Shown here in pieces: positions 16,176 through 24,400 of a stretch of DNA of 27,923 nucleotides. The first letter of the stretch is position 1. Each line of letters begins with the position of its first letter. This DNA comes from UBA8346 sp050260935 (GTDB lineage Bacteria; Bacillota; UBA4882; UBA8346). Both the position numbers and the translations under genes were made by a program. The notes beneath the pieces are model-generated. The model was not told the origin of the DNA. It worked only from the letters and a program-made list of their open reading frames with translations, and searched no databases. The stretch is taken from positions 1-27,923 of the forward strand of contig JBLNCU010000211.1 of the NCBI GenBank assembly GCA_050260935.1, read 5' to 3'.

Positions 16176-17240
16176 TCATTCGGAACTTAAATCCTGTTCA
16201 GTATAGACTTTAAACTGATCTACCAGCAAAGTTTTCAAATTATCCCGGGTTATTAAATAGATCGGTAATAGGCGGGTCGGGATATCCCTGCCGTTGACAT
16301 TAATGGCATAATTGACCGAGGGCGTTTGGCGCCGCCATAATTCTTTCCCATGGATCACGGCGATTTTAGCCATAAGTTGGTAATCAACATAAATAGTGGC
16401 TACTTGGTCACCGCTCAATATTCTTTGGCAAGCCGCAACTTCCGCTCCGGCCCCTACTATCCCAGGCAGAGGTTGCTTCTGTTCCTTCATAAAGGCAACA
16501 ATCTCTCCGGCGATTAAATCATTGGGCGTCAAAATCGCGTTAATTCGCTGCCGCGCCGCAAAAATCCTGGTTTTATTGACGGCTTCATCAGCCGACCAGG
16601 TTGACAAAAGACTAACCGTGACGGCGCTCTTTTTATAAATATCCATTTTATTTGTGAGATCACGGATCCCTTGATAAATGGCCCCGGCTTTGTAACTATT
16701 CTGCGGCCCCCTGATAATCAGATAATTGCCGGGGCCGGTATTTTGCATTATACTTAAAGCCAGAGTCCGCCCAATCTCCCGATAGTCAACGCTGACAAAC
16801 AAATCCAGCGGACCGGCGGTCAGTTCGTCGTATTGAATAATTTTAATCCCGTTACTTTTGGCCTTTTCCAAAATATCTTTCAACCCGGTATCGCTTACCG
16901 GATTAACCACCAACACCTTGACTCCCGAGTTAATAAAGCCGGCTATCTGACTTATCTGCCTTGATAATGAATGATGCGCCACTTTAATTTTAATGGTTAA
17001 CCCCTGGTTGCCGGCTTCCTCCATCATAGCCGCCTGCTCTTTCAACCAACGGGTTTCCATTAGACTGTTTAAACAAACCCCTATAACCGGCGGCTTGCTG
17101 TCATCGATAATTCCGGCCCCGCTATTTTCGTGGCTCAGGATTTTTAATAAATTCCCGAAATATAGAAGGGGAATAGACATAATTGCCATTAAAAAAAGGA
17201 CAAAAATTAAAATCCAATTTTCCTTAAAGAATTTAAACAC
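16176..17240 (-). CDS. Membrane-anchored XylF-like D-xylose-type binding protein
   Basis: About 354 residues. An N-terminal basic/hydrophobic anchor (roughly residues 9-30) has no cleavage site, so the protein should be tethered to the membrane. The body matches XylF in order: VIGVCLNSLMETRW, GVKVLVVNPVSDTGL, YDELTAGPLDLFVSVDYREIG (core IIQYDELTAG), GNYLIIRG, TPNDLIAGEIVAFM, the hinge GAGAEVAACQRILSGDQVATIY, and the XylF-type ending DIPTRLLP. The GTG at 17240 has GGAGG 5 nt upstream; an ATG four codons further up lacks a ribosome site. It resembles XylFII, a xylose-binding protein that works with a LytS-type kinase in clostridia. Here it follows a kinase/regulator pair. The ligand is inferred. 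Confidence 0.8.
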   Translation of the reverse strand: MFKFFKENWILIFVLFLMAIMSIPLLYFGNLLKILSHENSGAGIIDDSKPPVIGVCLNSLMETRWLKEQAAMMEEAGNQGLTIKIKVAHHSLSRQISQIAGFINSGVKVLVVNPVSDTGLKDILEKAKSNGIKIIQYDELTAGPLDLFVSVDYREIGRTLALSIMQNTGPGNYLIIRGPQNSYKAGAIYQGIRDLTNKMDIYKKSAVTVSLLSTWSADEAVNKTRIFAARQRINAILTPNDLIAGEIVAFMKEQKQPLPGIVGAGAEVAACQRILSGDQVATIYVDYQLMAKIAVIHGKELWRRQTPSVNYAINVNGRDIPTRLLPIYLITRDNLKTLLVDQFKVYTEQDLSSE

Positions 17241-17446
17241 CGGGGCCTCCATTAATTGAAAGTAAGGTTATTTTAAGAGCCAGAAGGGTGTAGTAAATCA
17301 TTCGAAGTCTATCTTTCAAGGTTTTATTCCAGCTTCCGGATTTAGACTCCTGAATTCTTCATTAACCTGAGTTGGCGGAAGTTAAAAATCCTGGCTCCTG
17401 AATCCCGATCCTGTATTCCTATTTCAACGCACCACTCCAACTATAG
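17241..17446. repeat. Intergenic gap with degenerate GAATTC/CCTGGCTCC-type repeats
   Basis: A 206-bp gap between the response regulator and the XylF-like gene. It contains partial repeats such as GAGCCAGAAGG, CTTCCGGATT, CTCCTGAATTC and CCTGGCTCCTGAATCCCGATCCTG. The wording resembles gaps near 6800 and 21600-21735. No terminator or promoter could be called, so whether one transcript spans it is open. Confidence 0.4.
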
Positions 17447-19000
17447 CTAGCTTCGAATCGCTGTCGGCGGCAGGTTGGTGACTTTTTTAAAGACTTTGCT
17501 GAAATAGTTGGGATCCCTGTAGCCAACTTTGAGAGCGATTTCTTTTATAGACAAAGTGGATTGCTTTAATAGATTTAAGGCTTCCTCAATGCGGATCCGT
17601 TCTAGTAAATCCATTACCGTCTGGTTACGGTATTCCTTGAAGAGTTTACTAAGGTAGCCGGGACTAATAGCGGCGGCGGCGGCGATATCGGTCAAGGTAA
17701 TCTCCTTATCGTAGTTCTTTTCCATATATTCAAGGGCGACTCTTATTTCCGGATTCTTTTCCGAATTCCCCTTTTTTTGAATACTCTCAGTCAATTGGGT
17801 CACGATTTCCGCCATCGTTATCTCCAACTCTTGGAAGTCGTTAATATACCGAATTCTTTGGCTAAAAGTATTACCGCTCAGGGATTGTCTAGTTTCTTCG
17901 GCGGTATTCTCATTAAAAATCCGCAAAAGGACCGCGATGATGCCTTGAAAATAATCTTTTTGCGATTGTAAATCTCCGGCCAGAGCTGTTTGGATAAAAT
18001 GGTGCAAGTCCAGAAACATTAACCCGGCCAACTCTTTTTGCCCCGCTTTGACCGCCTCAAAGAACCTCTGCTCAAAGAGGTAGGAAATTGAAAAATCCGT
18101 TTTAACAGGTTCGGGAAGATCCGTCGGGTAGTATACTCCCGGAGGATAAGTCATTAATTGCAGGGACCGGCGTAAATTGTTAAATGAACGGAGCATCCCC
18201 TCATATCCGGCCAGGACTTCCCCTAAAATAATTCCAGCGGAAATCTGTAAATCAGTTTCCAGTAATCGCCGAACTTCCTCCCAGGAGGCTTTTGGGTCGG
18301 CGGGCGCCGCTTCGTACCCCAGTAAAATGGAGGCGTTTCTGCCGATTAACGGGCTAAATAGAATTGTTTTAGCGCCTTTCAAGCAATTGCGGACCAGTTG
18401 CCGGAAGCGACTGAAATTTTCCCCCAGCCGGTTACAGTCTTCCACGTAAATTTCCACCGCTTGGCCAAGATTAAATTCCAACTCTAAAAGCTGAGGGTAC
18501 TCTAATAAAGGATGCATCCCTAGGCTGGGATATAACAAGGAAAAGAATAAATCCTCCTCCAGGAAAGAACGCATCTTACTAACTTTACCTCTAAGCTCCA
18601 TCTGCTCGCGGGTTTTTCCCCGTTGTTCCTCCAGACGCCCGGCTGCTTTGGCCAGGATCGCCATTAAATCGTCCTTGGAGACTGGCTTCAATAAATAATC
18701 GACCACTCCCAGGGCGATGCTTTTTTGGGCGTATTTAAAATTATCATAAGCGGAGATGATGACAACCACCGTTTCCGGGAGTGATTTCTTAATCTCGGCG
18801 ATGGCCTCCAACCCGTTCACTCCGGCCAGCTCTATATCCATGAAGATAATATCCGGTTTTCTTTCCAACGCCAGAGTTACGGCTTCAATTCCGTTCCCGG
18901 TCTTCGCCACTACCTGAATATCAGGGCAATGGCTTTCCACCACATGCGATATTGCCCGCAGGACAATCGGTTCATCATCCACAATCATTAAACTGTGCAT
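17447..19000 (-). CDS. AraC-type response regulator, YesN-like
   Basis: A 517-residue two-component regulator. The receiver domain (1-120) has the acidic pair in MIVDDEP, phospho-acceptor Asp55 in IIFMDIEL and Lys105 in YLLKPVS. A poorly conserved linker of about 290 residues follows. The AraC/XylS double helix-turn-helix fills the last 105 residues (ITLTDIAAAAAISPGYLSKL, then SIKEIALKVGYRDPNYFSKVF, shown here as SIKEIALKVGY). The ATG at 19000 has GAGGAGG 9 nt upstream and overlaps the kinase gene by 26 bp, so the two are translationally coupled. On phosphorylation it should bind direct-repeat DNA sites and activate sugar genes. The targets are not known. Confidence 0.92.
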   Translation of the reverse strand: MHSLMIVDDEPIVLRAISHVVESHCPDIQVVAKTGNGIEAVTLALERKPDIIFMDIELAGVNGLEAIAEIKKSLPETVVVIISAYDNFKYAQKSIALGVVDYLLKPVSKDDLMAILAKAAGRLEEQRGKTREQMELRGKVSKMRSFLEEDLFFSLLYPSLGMHPLLEYPQLLELEFNLGQAVEIYVEDCNRLGENFSRFRQLVRNCLKGAKTILFSPLIGRNASILLGYEAAPADPKASWEEVRRLLETDLQISAGIILGEVLAGYEGMLRSFNNLRRSLQLMTYPPGVYYPTDLPEPVKTDFSISYLFEQRFFEAVKAGQKELAGLMFLDLHHFIQTALAGDLQSQKDYFQGIIAVLLRIFNENTAEETRQSLSGNTFSQRIRYINDFQELEITMAEIVTQLTESIQKKGNSEKNPEIRVALEYMEKNYDKEITLTDIAAAAAISPGYLSKLFKEYRNQTVMDLLERIRIEEALNLLKQSTLSIKEIALKVGYRDPNYFSKVFKKVTNLPPTAIRS

Positions 19001-20531
19001 GCCTGCTATCCTCCTCAACCATAGGCAGTTTTAAAACCACCTGCGTTCCCTGCCCCGGTTCACTGGTGATCGTCAACAAATCATCCCGGTCATAAAAAAG
19101 CCGCAGCCTCTTTTGTATATTGGCTAAACCAATCCCGGTCGAATCCCGCTTGCTGCCTTTATGCATAGGGATCTCTTTGCCCTCTTGGGTTAACACCTGT
19201 TTTAATTTTCCCGGAGCAATCCCCACCCCGTTATCGGTAATCATTATTTGCAATTGACTGCCCTCGTCGGTGATTTTTACCCCAATCTTGCCTTGGCGGT
19301 CGGTGAGAACGGCGGCCCCATGAAGGTAGGCATTTTCAATCAGCGGCTGCAGGATCATACAAGGAATCAAATATTTCTCCAGATTGCCCTCTATGGAAAG
19401 CCGGCATTCAATCCGATCGCCGTACCGCACCCCCATAATAAAAATGTATTCCTTGATATTGTCGACCTCTTCCTTGGCGGTGACCGGTTTATCCAGGGAG
19501 CGTAAATTATAGCGAAGCAGGCGGGCCACAGCTTTAATCAATTCTCCGGTTTCGGAGGCGTCTTCCAGGATAGCCACCTGGGAAATAGCGTTCAGGGTAT
19601 TATAAAGGAAATGCGGGTTCATCTGGGCTTGCAGGATCTGCACCTCGGATTCTCTTAATAGATTGGTGACTTCCAGGTTGCGCATTTTCTCTTCTTTCAA
19701 TTGCCGTTCCAACGCCACTTTCTCTTGGATCGCCGTGAATAAATCGTGTATATTCCGGGACATCCGGTTAAAAACGCTGGTGATAACCTGCAACTCATCA
19801 TTGGATTCCGATATTACCTCTTCGACCTTGAAATTTCCGGAGGCGATCTCCGCGGCGTTTTGAACCATCTGTTCCAACGGCCGGGTGATCCCCAATGAAA
19901 AATGAATACAAAAAGTGATACTCACCAGGGCAATCAGTACCGTTAAAATGTAAGCCAGAGTCTCCACTTTCTTTGTTTGGCGGCTGATTACTTTGTAATG
20001 TCGACTCCCCCGGGTGGTGTTCAAATTCATTAAACTCCGTAAATACTTGGCTGTTAAGTTGGACGCCTCCTGCAGCCTCGTGTTGATTTCATAAGCGGAA
20101 TCGATCTGATTGTTTCTTCTGGCTGTCACCGTCATTTCCGATAGATTTATCAGGCTCTGGAAACAGTTTACCAAATCCAAGTAATGATAGTATTTTTCTT
20201 GATCATCCACCAGGTTAAGGTTTTCACTTATCCGGTCGGCTTCTTCCCGTAATTCCGTATCAGCTTCCAGGCATTTATCCAAACTGCTGTATGTTCCCTC
20301 GGCCAGGAAATTTTCGGTGTAGTATTGAACGGCGTACACCTTGCCGCTGATCTCTTCCAAACTTTTATTCTCATCCAAGATTCCGCTGAAAAAGCGGGCC
20401 GACATTTTCAAACCCAGGTTGCCGTATAGGCCGACAAAAATAATTAACACCATAAAAATCAAGAAATAAATGATTAACTTCCAGCGAATCGGGAATATCC
20501 GGCTGGCCGGTCCGTTAACAGTCAATCCCAT
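18975..20531 (-). CDS. Membrane sensor histidine kinase, YesM/LytS-like
   Basis: A 518-residue kinase of the His_kinase (PF06580) type. TM1 is at about 18-38, an extracytoplasmic helical region of about 150 residues follows, TM2 is at 191-213 and HAMP at 214-266. A coiled segment then leads to the phospho-acceptor His307 in QAQMNPHFLYNTLNAIS. The ATPase domain has Asn400 in PLIENAYLHG, DNGVGI (433-438) and TGIGLANIQKRL. Its ATG lies one base after the stop codon of the anchored binding protein, whose last codons supply its GAGGAA ribosome site. The extracytoplasmic part has no known ligand fold, which fits a kinase that reads a partner binding protein. Confidence 0.93.
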   Translation of the reverse strand: MGLTVNGPASRIFPIRWKLIIYFLIFMVLIIFVGLYGNLGLKMSARFFSGILDENKSLEEISGKVYAVQYYTENFLAEGTYSSLDKCLEADTELREEADRISENLNLVDDQEKYYHYLDLVNCFQSLINLSEMTVTARRNNQIDSAYEINTRLQEASNLTAKYLRSLMNLNTTRGSRHYKVISRQTKKVETLAYILTVLIALVSITFCIHFSLGITRPLEQMVQNAAEIASGNFKVEEVISESNDELQVITSVFNRMSRNIHDLFTAIQEKVALERQLKEEKMRNLEVTNLLRESEVQILQAQMNPHFLYNTLNAISQVAILEDASETGELIKAVARLLRYNLRSLDKPVTAKEEVDNIKEYIFIMGVRYGDRIECRLSIEGNLEKYLIPCMILQPLIENAYLHGAAVLTDRQGKIGVKITDEGSQLQIMITDNGVGIAPGKLKQVLTQEGKEIPMHKGSKRDSTGIGLANIQKRLRLFYDRDDLLTITSEPGQGTQVVLKLPMVEEDSRHAQFNDCG

Positions 20532-20532
20532 T

Positions 20533-21558
20533 TTACGGTTCCTCGATCTTTATGAATTGGTCAAGATTCCGGCGGTTCAAAATGATTACATCAATGTTAT
20601 TGGAGATGTTTACCTTTTTCTCTTCCAAATAGCCCAACATTTCCTGGATGGCTTTCAACCCGATCTGGTAAGGATACTCCACTACCGAGGCCTCAACAAT
20701 TCCCAGGGAAATGTAGTTCCTAATCTCCGGCGAGTCGCCATGCCCAATCAGGTGAATCCGGCCGGCCAGATTTTTTTCAACGATCACCCTGGCTGCGGCT
20801 ACCGTACCCTCGGCGTAGGTGGCGTAAATTCCGTCCAAATACGGATGCTTCTCCAGCAAATTGCGGACCGTTTTGATAGAGTCCAGCAGGGTCGGTTCCG
20901 TCTTCTCCCAAATGGGAATATTAGTACCTTTTGAACTGATTGCTTCCCGAAATCCGAACACTTTTAAGGATTCGGCCACCGACATTTGCGTATCCGCCCC
21001 GAACATGGGAGAGATTATGGCAAAACGCGGCCGCGGTCCGGGTATGGATCTTAAAAATGTCTTCCCCACCACATAACCGGCCCGGTAATTATCGGTTCCC
21101 ACATAACCTATTCGCCCCGAGTCCGGCAGATCCGAGGCGACGGTCAGGGACGGTATTCCATTATTCCAGGCATCCTGGATTAAAGGCGCTACCCGTTCGT
21201 CTTCCGCATGGATAATTATACCGTCGTACTTGGCCAGACTGGCCAGGAGAAGGTAATCGGGGACTTGAAGCTCTTGCCCGGAGCGGGCTTCATAAAAACT
21301 TAGGTGAACAGGTCTATTTTTCCCGCCATTGATGATGCCCTGTTTTACCGATTGCCAAAACTGGTTATTGTTATTCTGATAAATAACGGCCAGCCTGTAG
21401 CGGCGGTTACCCTTTGTAAAAGGCGGGGGAAGAAAACCATCGGCAATATCCCTTAAAATACCGTTCAATAAAAATATCAAAAAAATGGTTATTAGGCCTA
21501 AAAATAAAAAGAGGAATACAATTACCCGTTTGGCGATTTTTCCTTTTTTGGCGATCAT
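20533..21558 (-). CDS. Membrane-anchored RbsB/LacI-like sugar-binding protein, kinase partner
   Basis: A 341-residue protein with a basic N-terminus and a single long membrane segment (about 11-32). A PBP1-type sugar-binding domain follows: YRLAVIYQNNNNQFWQSVKQ, YDGIIIHAEDERVAP, IPSLTVASD, RIGYVGTDNYRAGYVVGK (first part RIGYVGTDNY), DGIYATYAEGTVAAARV and HLIGHGD. No cleavage site follows the membrane span, so it should stay anchored and face outwards. It is the first gene of the kinase/regulator operon, one base from the kinase start. This matches binding protein + LytS/YesM + YesN three-component systems described for xylose in clostridia. The sugar is unknown; the body is less XylF-like than the second anchored protein downstream. 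Confidence 0.83.
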   Translation of the reverse strand: MIAKKGKIAKRVIVFLFLFLGLITIFLIFLLNGILRDIADGFLPPPFTKGNRRYRLAVIYQNNNNQFWQSVKQGIINGGKNRPVHLSFYEARSGQELQVPDYLLLASLAKYDGIIIHAEDERVAPLIQDAWNNGIPSLTVASDLPDSGRIGYVGTDNYRAGYVVGKTFLRSIPGPRPRFAIISPMFGADTQMSVAESLKVFGFREAISSKGTNIPIWEKTEPTLLDSIKTVRNLLEKHPYLDGIYATYAEGTVAAARVIVEKNLAGRIHLIGHGDSPEIRNYISLGIVEASVVEYPYQIGLKAIQEMLGYLEEKKVNISNNIDVIILNRRNLDQFIKIEEP

Positions 21559-21849
21559 TTTTATTCCTTAATTCGTTTTTAGGTAATTAATCATTCGGGA
21601 CGGCGGAATTCTTGAAGCCGGGAGCCGAGTTGGGAAGGGGGTGTTGGATGCGCGAGGCGCGAAAGGCGATTCTAATTTTTTCCGCCGCGCTTCCATCTTC
21701 TCACTTCTAACTTCTCATTTGTCTTCCGGATTCTTTACCATACATGTTTAACCCTAAATAATATTAATTCGGGCCCAAGCTCCATTTCCCTTCATAAAAT
21801 AAGCTTTAGGGAACATGGCAAAAAAGGCTTTTTTTTACCTTTTTGTTAT
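21559..21849. other. Gene-free leader of the sensing operon
   Basis: This stretch lies directly upstream of the anchored binding-protein gene. It contains degenerate CTTCTCACTTCTAACTTCTC-type wording at 21605-21735 and an AT-rich segment. No confident -35/-10 pair was found, although the operon promoter should lie here. Confidence 0.45.
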
Positions 21850-21872
21850 CAAAAAGACAGTTTTAGACTGCC
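21850..21872 (-). terminator. Candidate terminator between the 21-bp array and the sensing operon
   Basis: On the minus strand GGCAGT-CTAAA-ACTGTC (6 bp, one G-T pair) is followed by TTTTTG. An overlapping AT hairpin, CTTTTTG-TTAT-CAAAAAG, spans 21839-21856. This could end a galK transcript that runs through the repeat array. The stem is short. Confidence 0.45.
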
Positions 21873-21891
21873 TCCACGTTTAAAACTTCAG

Positions 21892-22101
21892 GTAGGAATC
21901 GGTGAGTAACAGGTAGGAACCTTAATGGAGTCTGTAGGAATCGTAAGGGAACCCGTAGGAACTATAGAGTAAACCGAAGGAATGGTTCAACACCCGGTAG
22001 AAGTCGCTGGGAGACCGGTAGGAATCTCTGTGTAAACCGTAGGAACCATTCCATATCCGGTAGGAATCATTAAGTAACCCATAGGAACCACTGAGCAACA
22101 C
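21892..22101. repeat. Ten direct repeats with an exact 21-bp period
   Basis: The core GTAGGAA (allowing one or two mismatches) begins at 21892, 21913, 21934, 21955, 21976, 21997, 22018, 22039, 22060 and 22081, with no insertion or deletion between units. The consensus is GTAGGAAYC, about five variable bases, then GTAACC and C or G. Units are not identical, but positions 1-9 are almost invariant. The period equals two turns of B-DNA and also seven codons. Both strands contain stops in most frames. No known family of repeats was recognised. Confidence 0.95.
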
Positions 22102-22193
22102 GTTTATGGGTGTTCACCCGCCCGGACACAGGGAGAGGCCTTCCTGAGTCTCACCGGTTTACAATCCGGTTATTAACCCGACATAATCAATAA

Positions 22194-23363
22194 TTACAAT
22201 ATCCTCGCTCCTTCCATAGGGGTGCTGATATATAAATGCGGCTGAATTTTAGTTTGCCGTTGATATTCTTCCAATACTATAGCGCTAAACATCTCAATTG
22301 CCGGCCCGTCCACCAGGTTTACCGTACAGCCTCCGAACCCGCCCCCGGTAATTCTGGCGCCCAAAACCCCGGGTATTTTTCTGGCCAGGCTCACCAACAA
22401 GTCAATCTCCGGGCAGCTGACTTCATAATCATCCCTTAGAGAATCATGAGATTCATTCATCAACCGGCCGAAAAGAGGCAAATCTCCTTGGCGCAGGGCA
22501 CGGGTGCTCTCTAAAACCCGGTTGTTCTCGGAGATGACATGACGGCAGCGGCGGTAAATTTCGGGAGTCATCTTCTCCCGGGCAAGTTCCAATTGTTGCA
22601 GATCGGCATCCCGCAAGGCTTTAATTCCACTAAAACAGGACTGAAGGGCGGCCACTCCGGCGCTGCATTCCTGGCGGCGCCGGTTATACTCCGAAGCCAC
22701 CAAGCTGTGTCTAACCCCGCTGTTGCAGATCAAGATCCGGTAGTCGCCCAATTCCAAAGGAATCTGTTCAAAGGCCAGCGACCGGCAGTCCAGGAATAAC
22801 GCCCGCCGTTCCCTACCCATCAAAGAAATGAACTGATCCATAATGCCGCATTTAGCTCCGACAAAATCATTCTCGGCCCGTTGGCAAAGTAAGGCCAGTT
22901 CCGGGGGGGCCAGCTCAAAACCGGCCAAGGCTTGAAGAACAATGGCCGTTACCACTTCCAAGGCTGCTGAAGAGCTCAAGCCAGCCCCTTGGGGTATATT
23001 CCCGCGGAAAACAATCTCCATACCCGGGAGTTCAATACCTGTTTCTTGCAATGCCCAAATTACCCCTTTTACATAATTGCTCCATAAATACTCCGCATCG
23101 CGCTCCAGGGGTTTGTCCAACGAAAAAACGGCGGTTTCTTGGTAATCCTGGGAATAAATTTGCACCAGGGAATCCCGGCGGCGCCTGGCCGCCATTTGAA
23201 TCCCGAAACCGATCGCCATCGGCAGCACAAAACCGTCATTGTAATCGGTATGCTCCCCTATTAGATTTACCCGGCCCGGAGCGGCGCCGGTTATGACCGG
23301 ACTCCCTTCTCCGAATCTTTCAATCAGTATTTGAGCCATCGATTGATTATTAGCCAATTTCAT
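22194..23363 (-). CDS. galK: Galactokinase
   Basis: A 389-residue GHMP kinase that phosphorylates D-galactose to galactose-1-phosphate, the first Leloir step. The galactokinase signature GRVNLIGEHTDYNDGF begins at residue 30, the ATP-binding GAGLSSSAALE is at 127-137, the catalytic aspartate is in CGIMDQF (Asp176), and the third motif TGGGFGGC is at 339-346. The ATG at 23363 lies 2 bp after the galT stop codon, so translation is probably coupled. A TTG two codons later, 8 nt from GAGG, is an alternative. It is the last gene of the DeoR/small protein/galT/galK operon. Length and motifs are normal for the family. Confidence 0.95.
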   Translation of the reverse strand: MKLANNQSMAQILIERFGEGSPVITGAAPGRVNLIGEHTDYNDGFVLPMAIGFGIQMAARRRRDSLVQIYSQDYQETAVFSLDKPLERDAEYLWSNYVKGVIWALQETGIELPGMEIVFRGNIPQGAGLSSSAALEVVTAIVLQALAGFELAPPELALLCQRAENDFVGAKCGIMDQFISLMGRERRALFLDCRSLAFEQIPLELGDYRILICNSGVRHSLVASEYNRRRQECSAGVAALQSCFSGIKALRDADLQQLELAREKMTPEIYRRCRHVISENNRVLESTRALRQGDLPLFGRLMNESHDSLRDDYEVSCPEIDLLVSLARKIPGVLGARITGGGFGGCTVNLVDGPAIEMFSAIVLEEYQRQTKIQPHLYISTPMEGARIL

Positions 23364-23367
23364 AACC

Positions 23368-24399
23368 TCATTCCATCTTAGGTTTATCCGGATTCCGCTG
23401 ATCCCATTGGATGACCCCGGCCATGTCGCTGGGTCCAACTGCTCTTAACTCGGCGGCTTTTTCCTCCGCTAAAGTATCATTGATATAATTTCCGGCCCCC
23501 GATTCACACCCGGCCAAAAATTTCAGTTTTTTCGCCGTACGCAGCGGTGGATAAAATTCAAAATGGAGGTGATAATCGGGGTAGTCGCCGCCGTCGGTAG
23601 GGGCCTGATGAATTACCATAATATAGGGGAAAGAGATCTCAAACAGTAGATCATACTTTACCAGCAGTCCTTTAAGAACTACCGCCAAATCAGCAACATC
23701 TTCAGGAGTAAAATCGGCTAAAGACGCCAGGTGGCGCTTGGGCGCCAAATATACTTCATAAGGGTAACGGGCGAAAAACGGGATATAGGCCGCAAATCTA
23801 TCCCCTTCAAGAACAATTCGCCTGCCGTCGCTGAACTCTTCCCGTAGTGAATTACAGAAAAGGCATTGCTTGTTCTTTTGGTAATATCGGCGGGAAGCAT
23901 CCAATTCTTTTTGAAGCCTGGGAGGGACAAAAGGAAACCCGTAGATCTGCCCGTGGGGATGGTGCAGGGTTACGCCTACCGCCTCCCCTTTATTCTCAAA
24001 GATCAGTACGTATTTGATAAAGTCTTTGGCGCCCAACTCAAGATAACGGTCCTGCCAGACTTTAATCAGGTTGCGGATGCGGCTGATCGGCATTAATGCC
24101 AGGGAGCCATTATGTTCCGGGGAATAAAGAACCACTTCGCAAATTCCCTTAGCCGGAGCTACCGGTGAAATTAAGGTTCCGGTTACTTCGGGATAAGGGG
24201 GAGTCTTTTGCAAGGATGGAAATTTATTCTCAAAGACAACTATGTCGTAATTGGCGCTCGGAACCTCGGTGGGAAATCCCCCGGGTTTAGTGGGGCACAA
24301 TGGACAGTAATCATCGGGTGGAAGAAAAGTGCGATTTTGACGGTGAGTGGCCGTAATGACCCATTCCTCTAGGAAAGGATGCCAACGTAGTTCGGACAT
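23368..24399 (-). CDS. galT: Galactose-1-phosphate uridylyltransferase
   Basis: A 343-residue HIT-superfamily enzyme that swaps UMP between UDP-glucose and galactose-1-phosphate. The metal-site cysteines are in YCPLCP (Cys32, Cys35). The active site HHPHGQIYG places the nucleophile at His149, and the later histidines of DYHLHFEFYPP (275-285) and GNYINDTLAEE complete the family pattern. The ATG at 24399 follows AAGGAG with a 7-nt gap, and that ribosome site overlaps the end of the small upstream gene. It works with the galactokinase encoded next. No UDP-galactose epimerase gene is in this window, so it must be elsewhere. Confidence 0.95.
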   Translation of the reverse strand: MSELRWHPFLEEWVITATHRQNRTFLPPDDYCPLCPTKPGGFPTEVPSANYDIVVFENKFPSLQKTPPYPEVTGTLISPVAPAKGICEVVLYSPEHNGSLALMPISRIRNLIKVWQDRYLELGAKDFIKYVLIFENKGEAVGVTLHHPHGQIYGFPFVPPRLQKELDASRRYYQKNKQCLFCNSLREEFSDGRRIVLEGDRFAAYIPFFARYPYEVYLAPKRHLASLADFTPEDVADLAVVLKGLLVKYDLLFEISFPYIMVIHQAPTDGGDYPDYHLHFEFYPPLRTAKKLKFLAGCESGAGNYINDTLAEEKAAELRAVGPSDMAGVIQWDQRNPDKPKME

Positions 24400-24400
24400 G

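Noticed and set aside
21892..22101. CRISPR array
   Set aside because: The conserved part is only about 9 bp, the period is 21 bp, and no cas genes are present; CRISPR units are normally longer with unique spacers.
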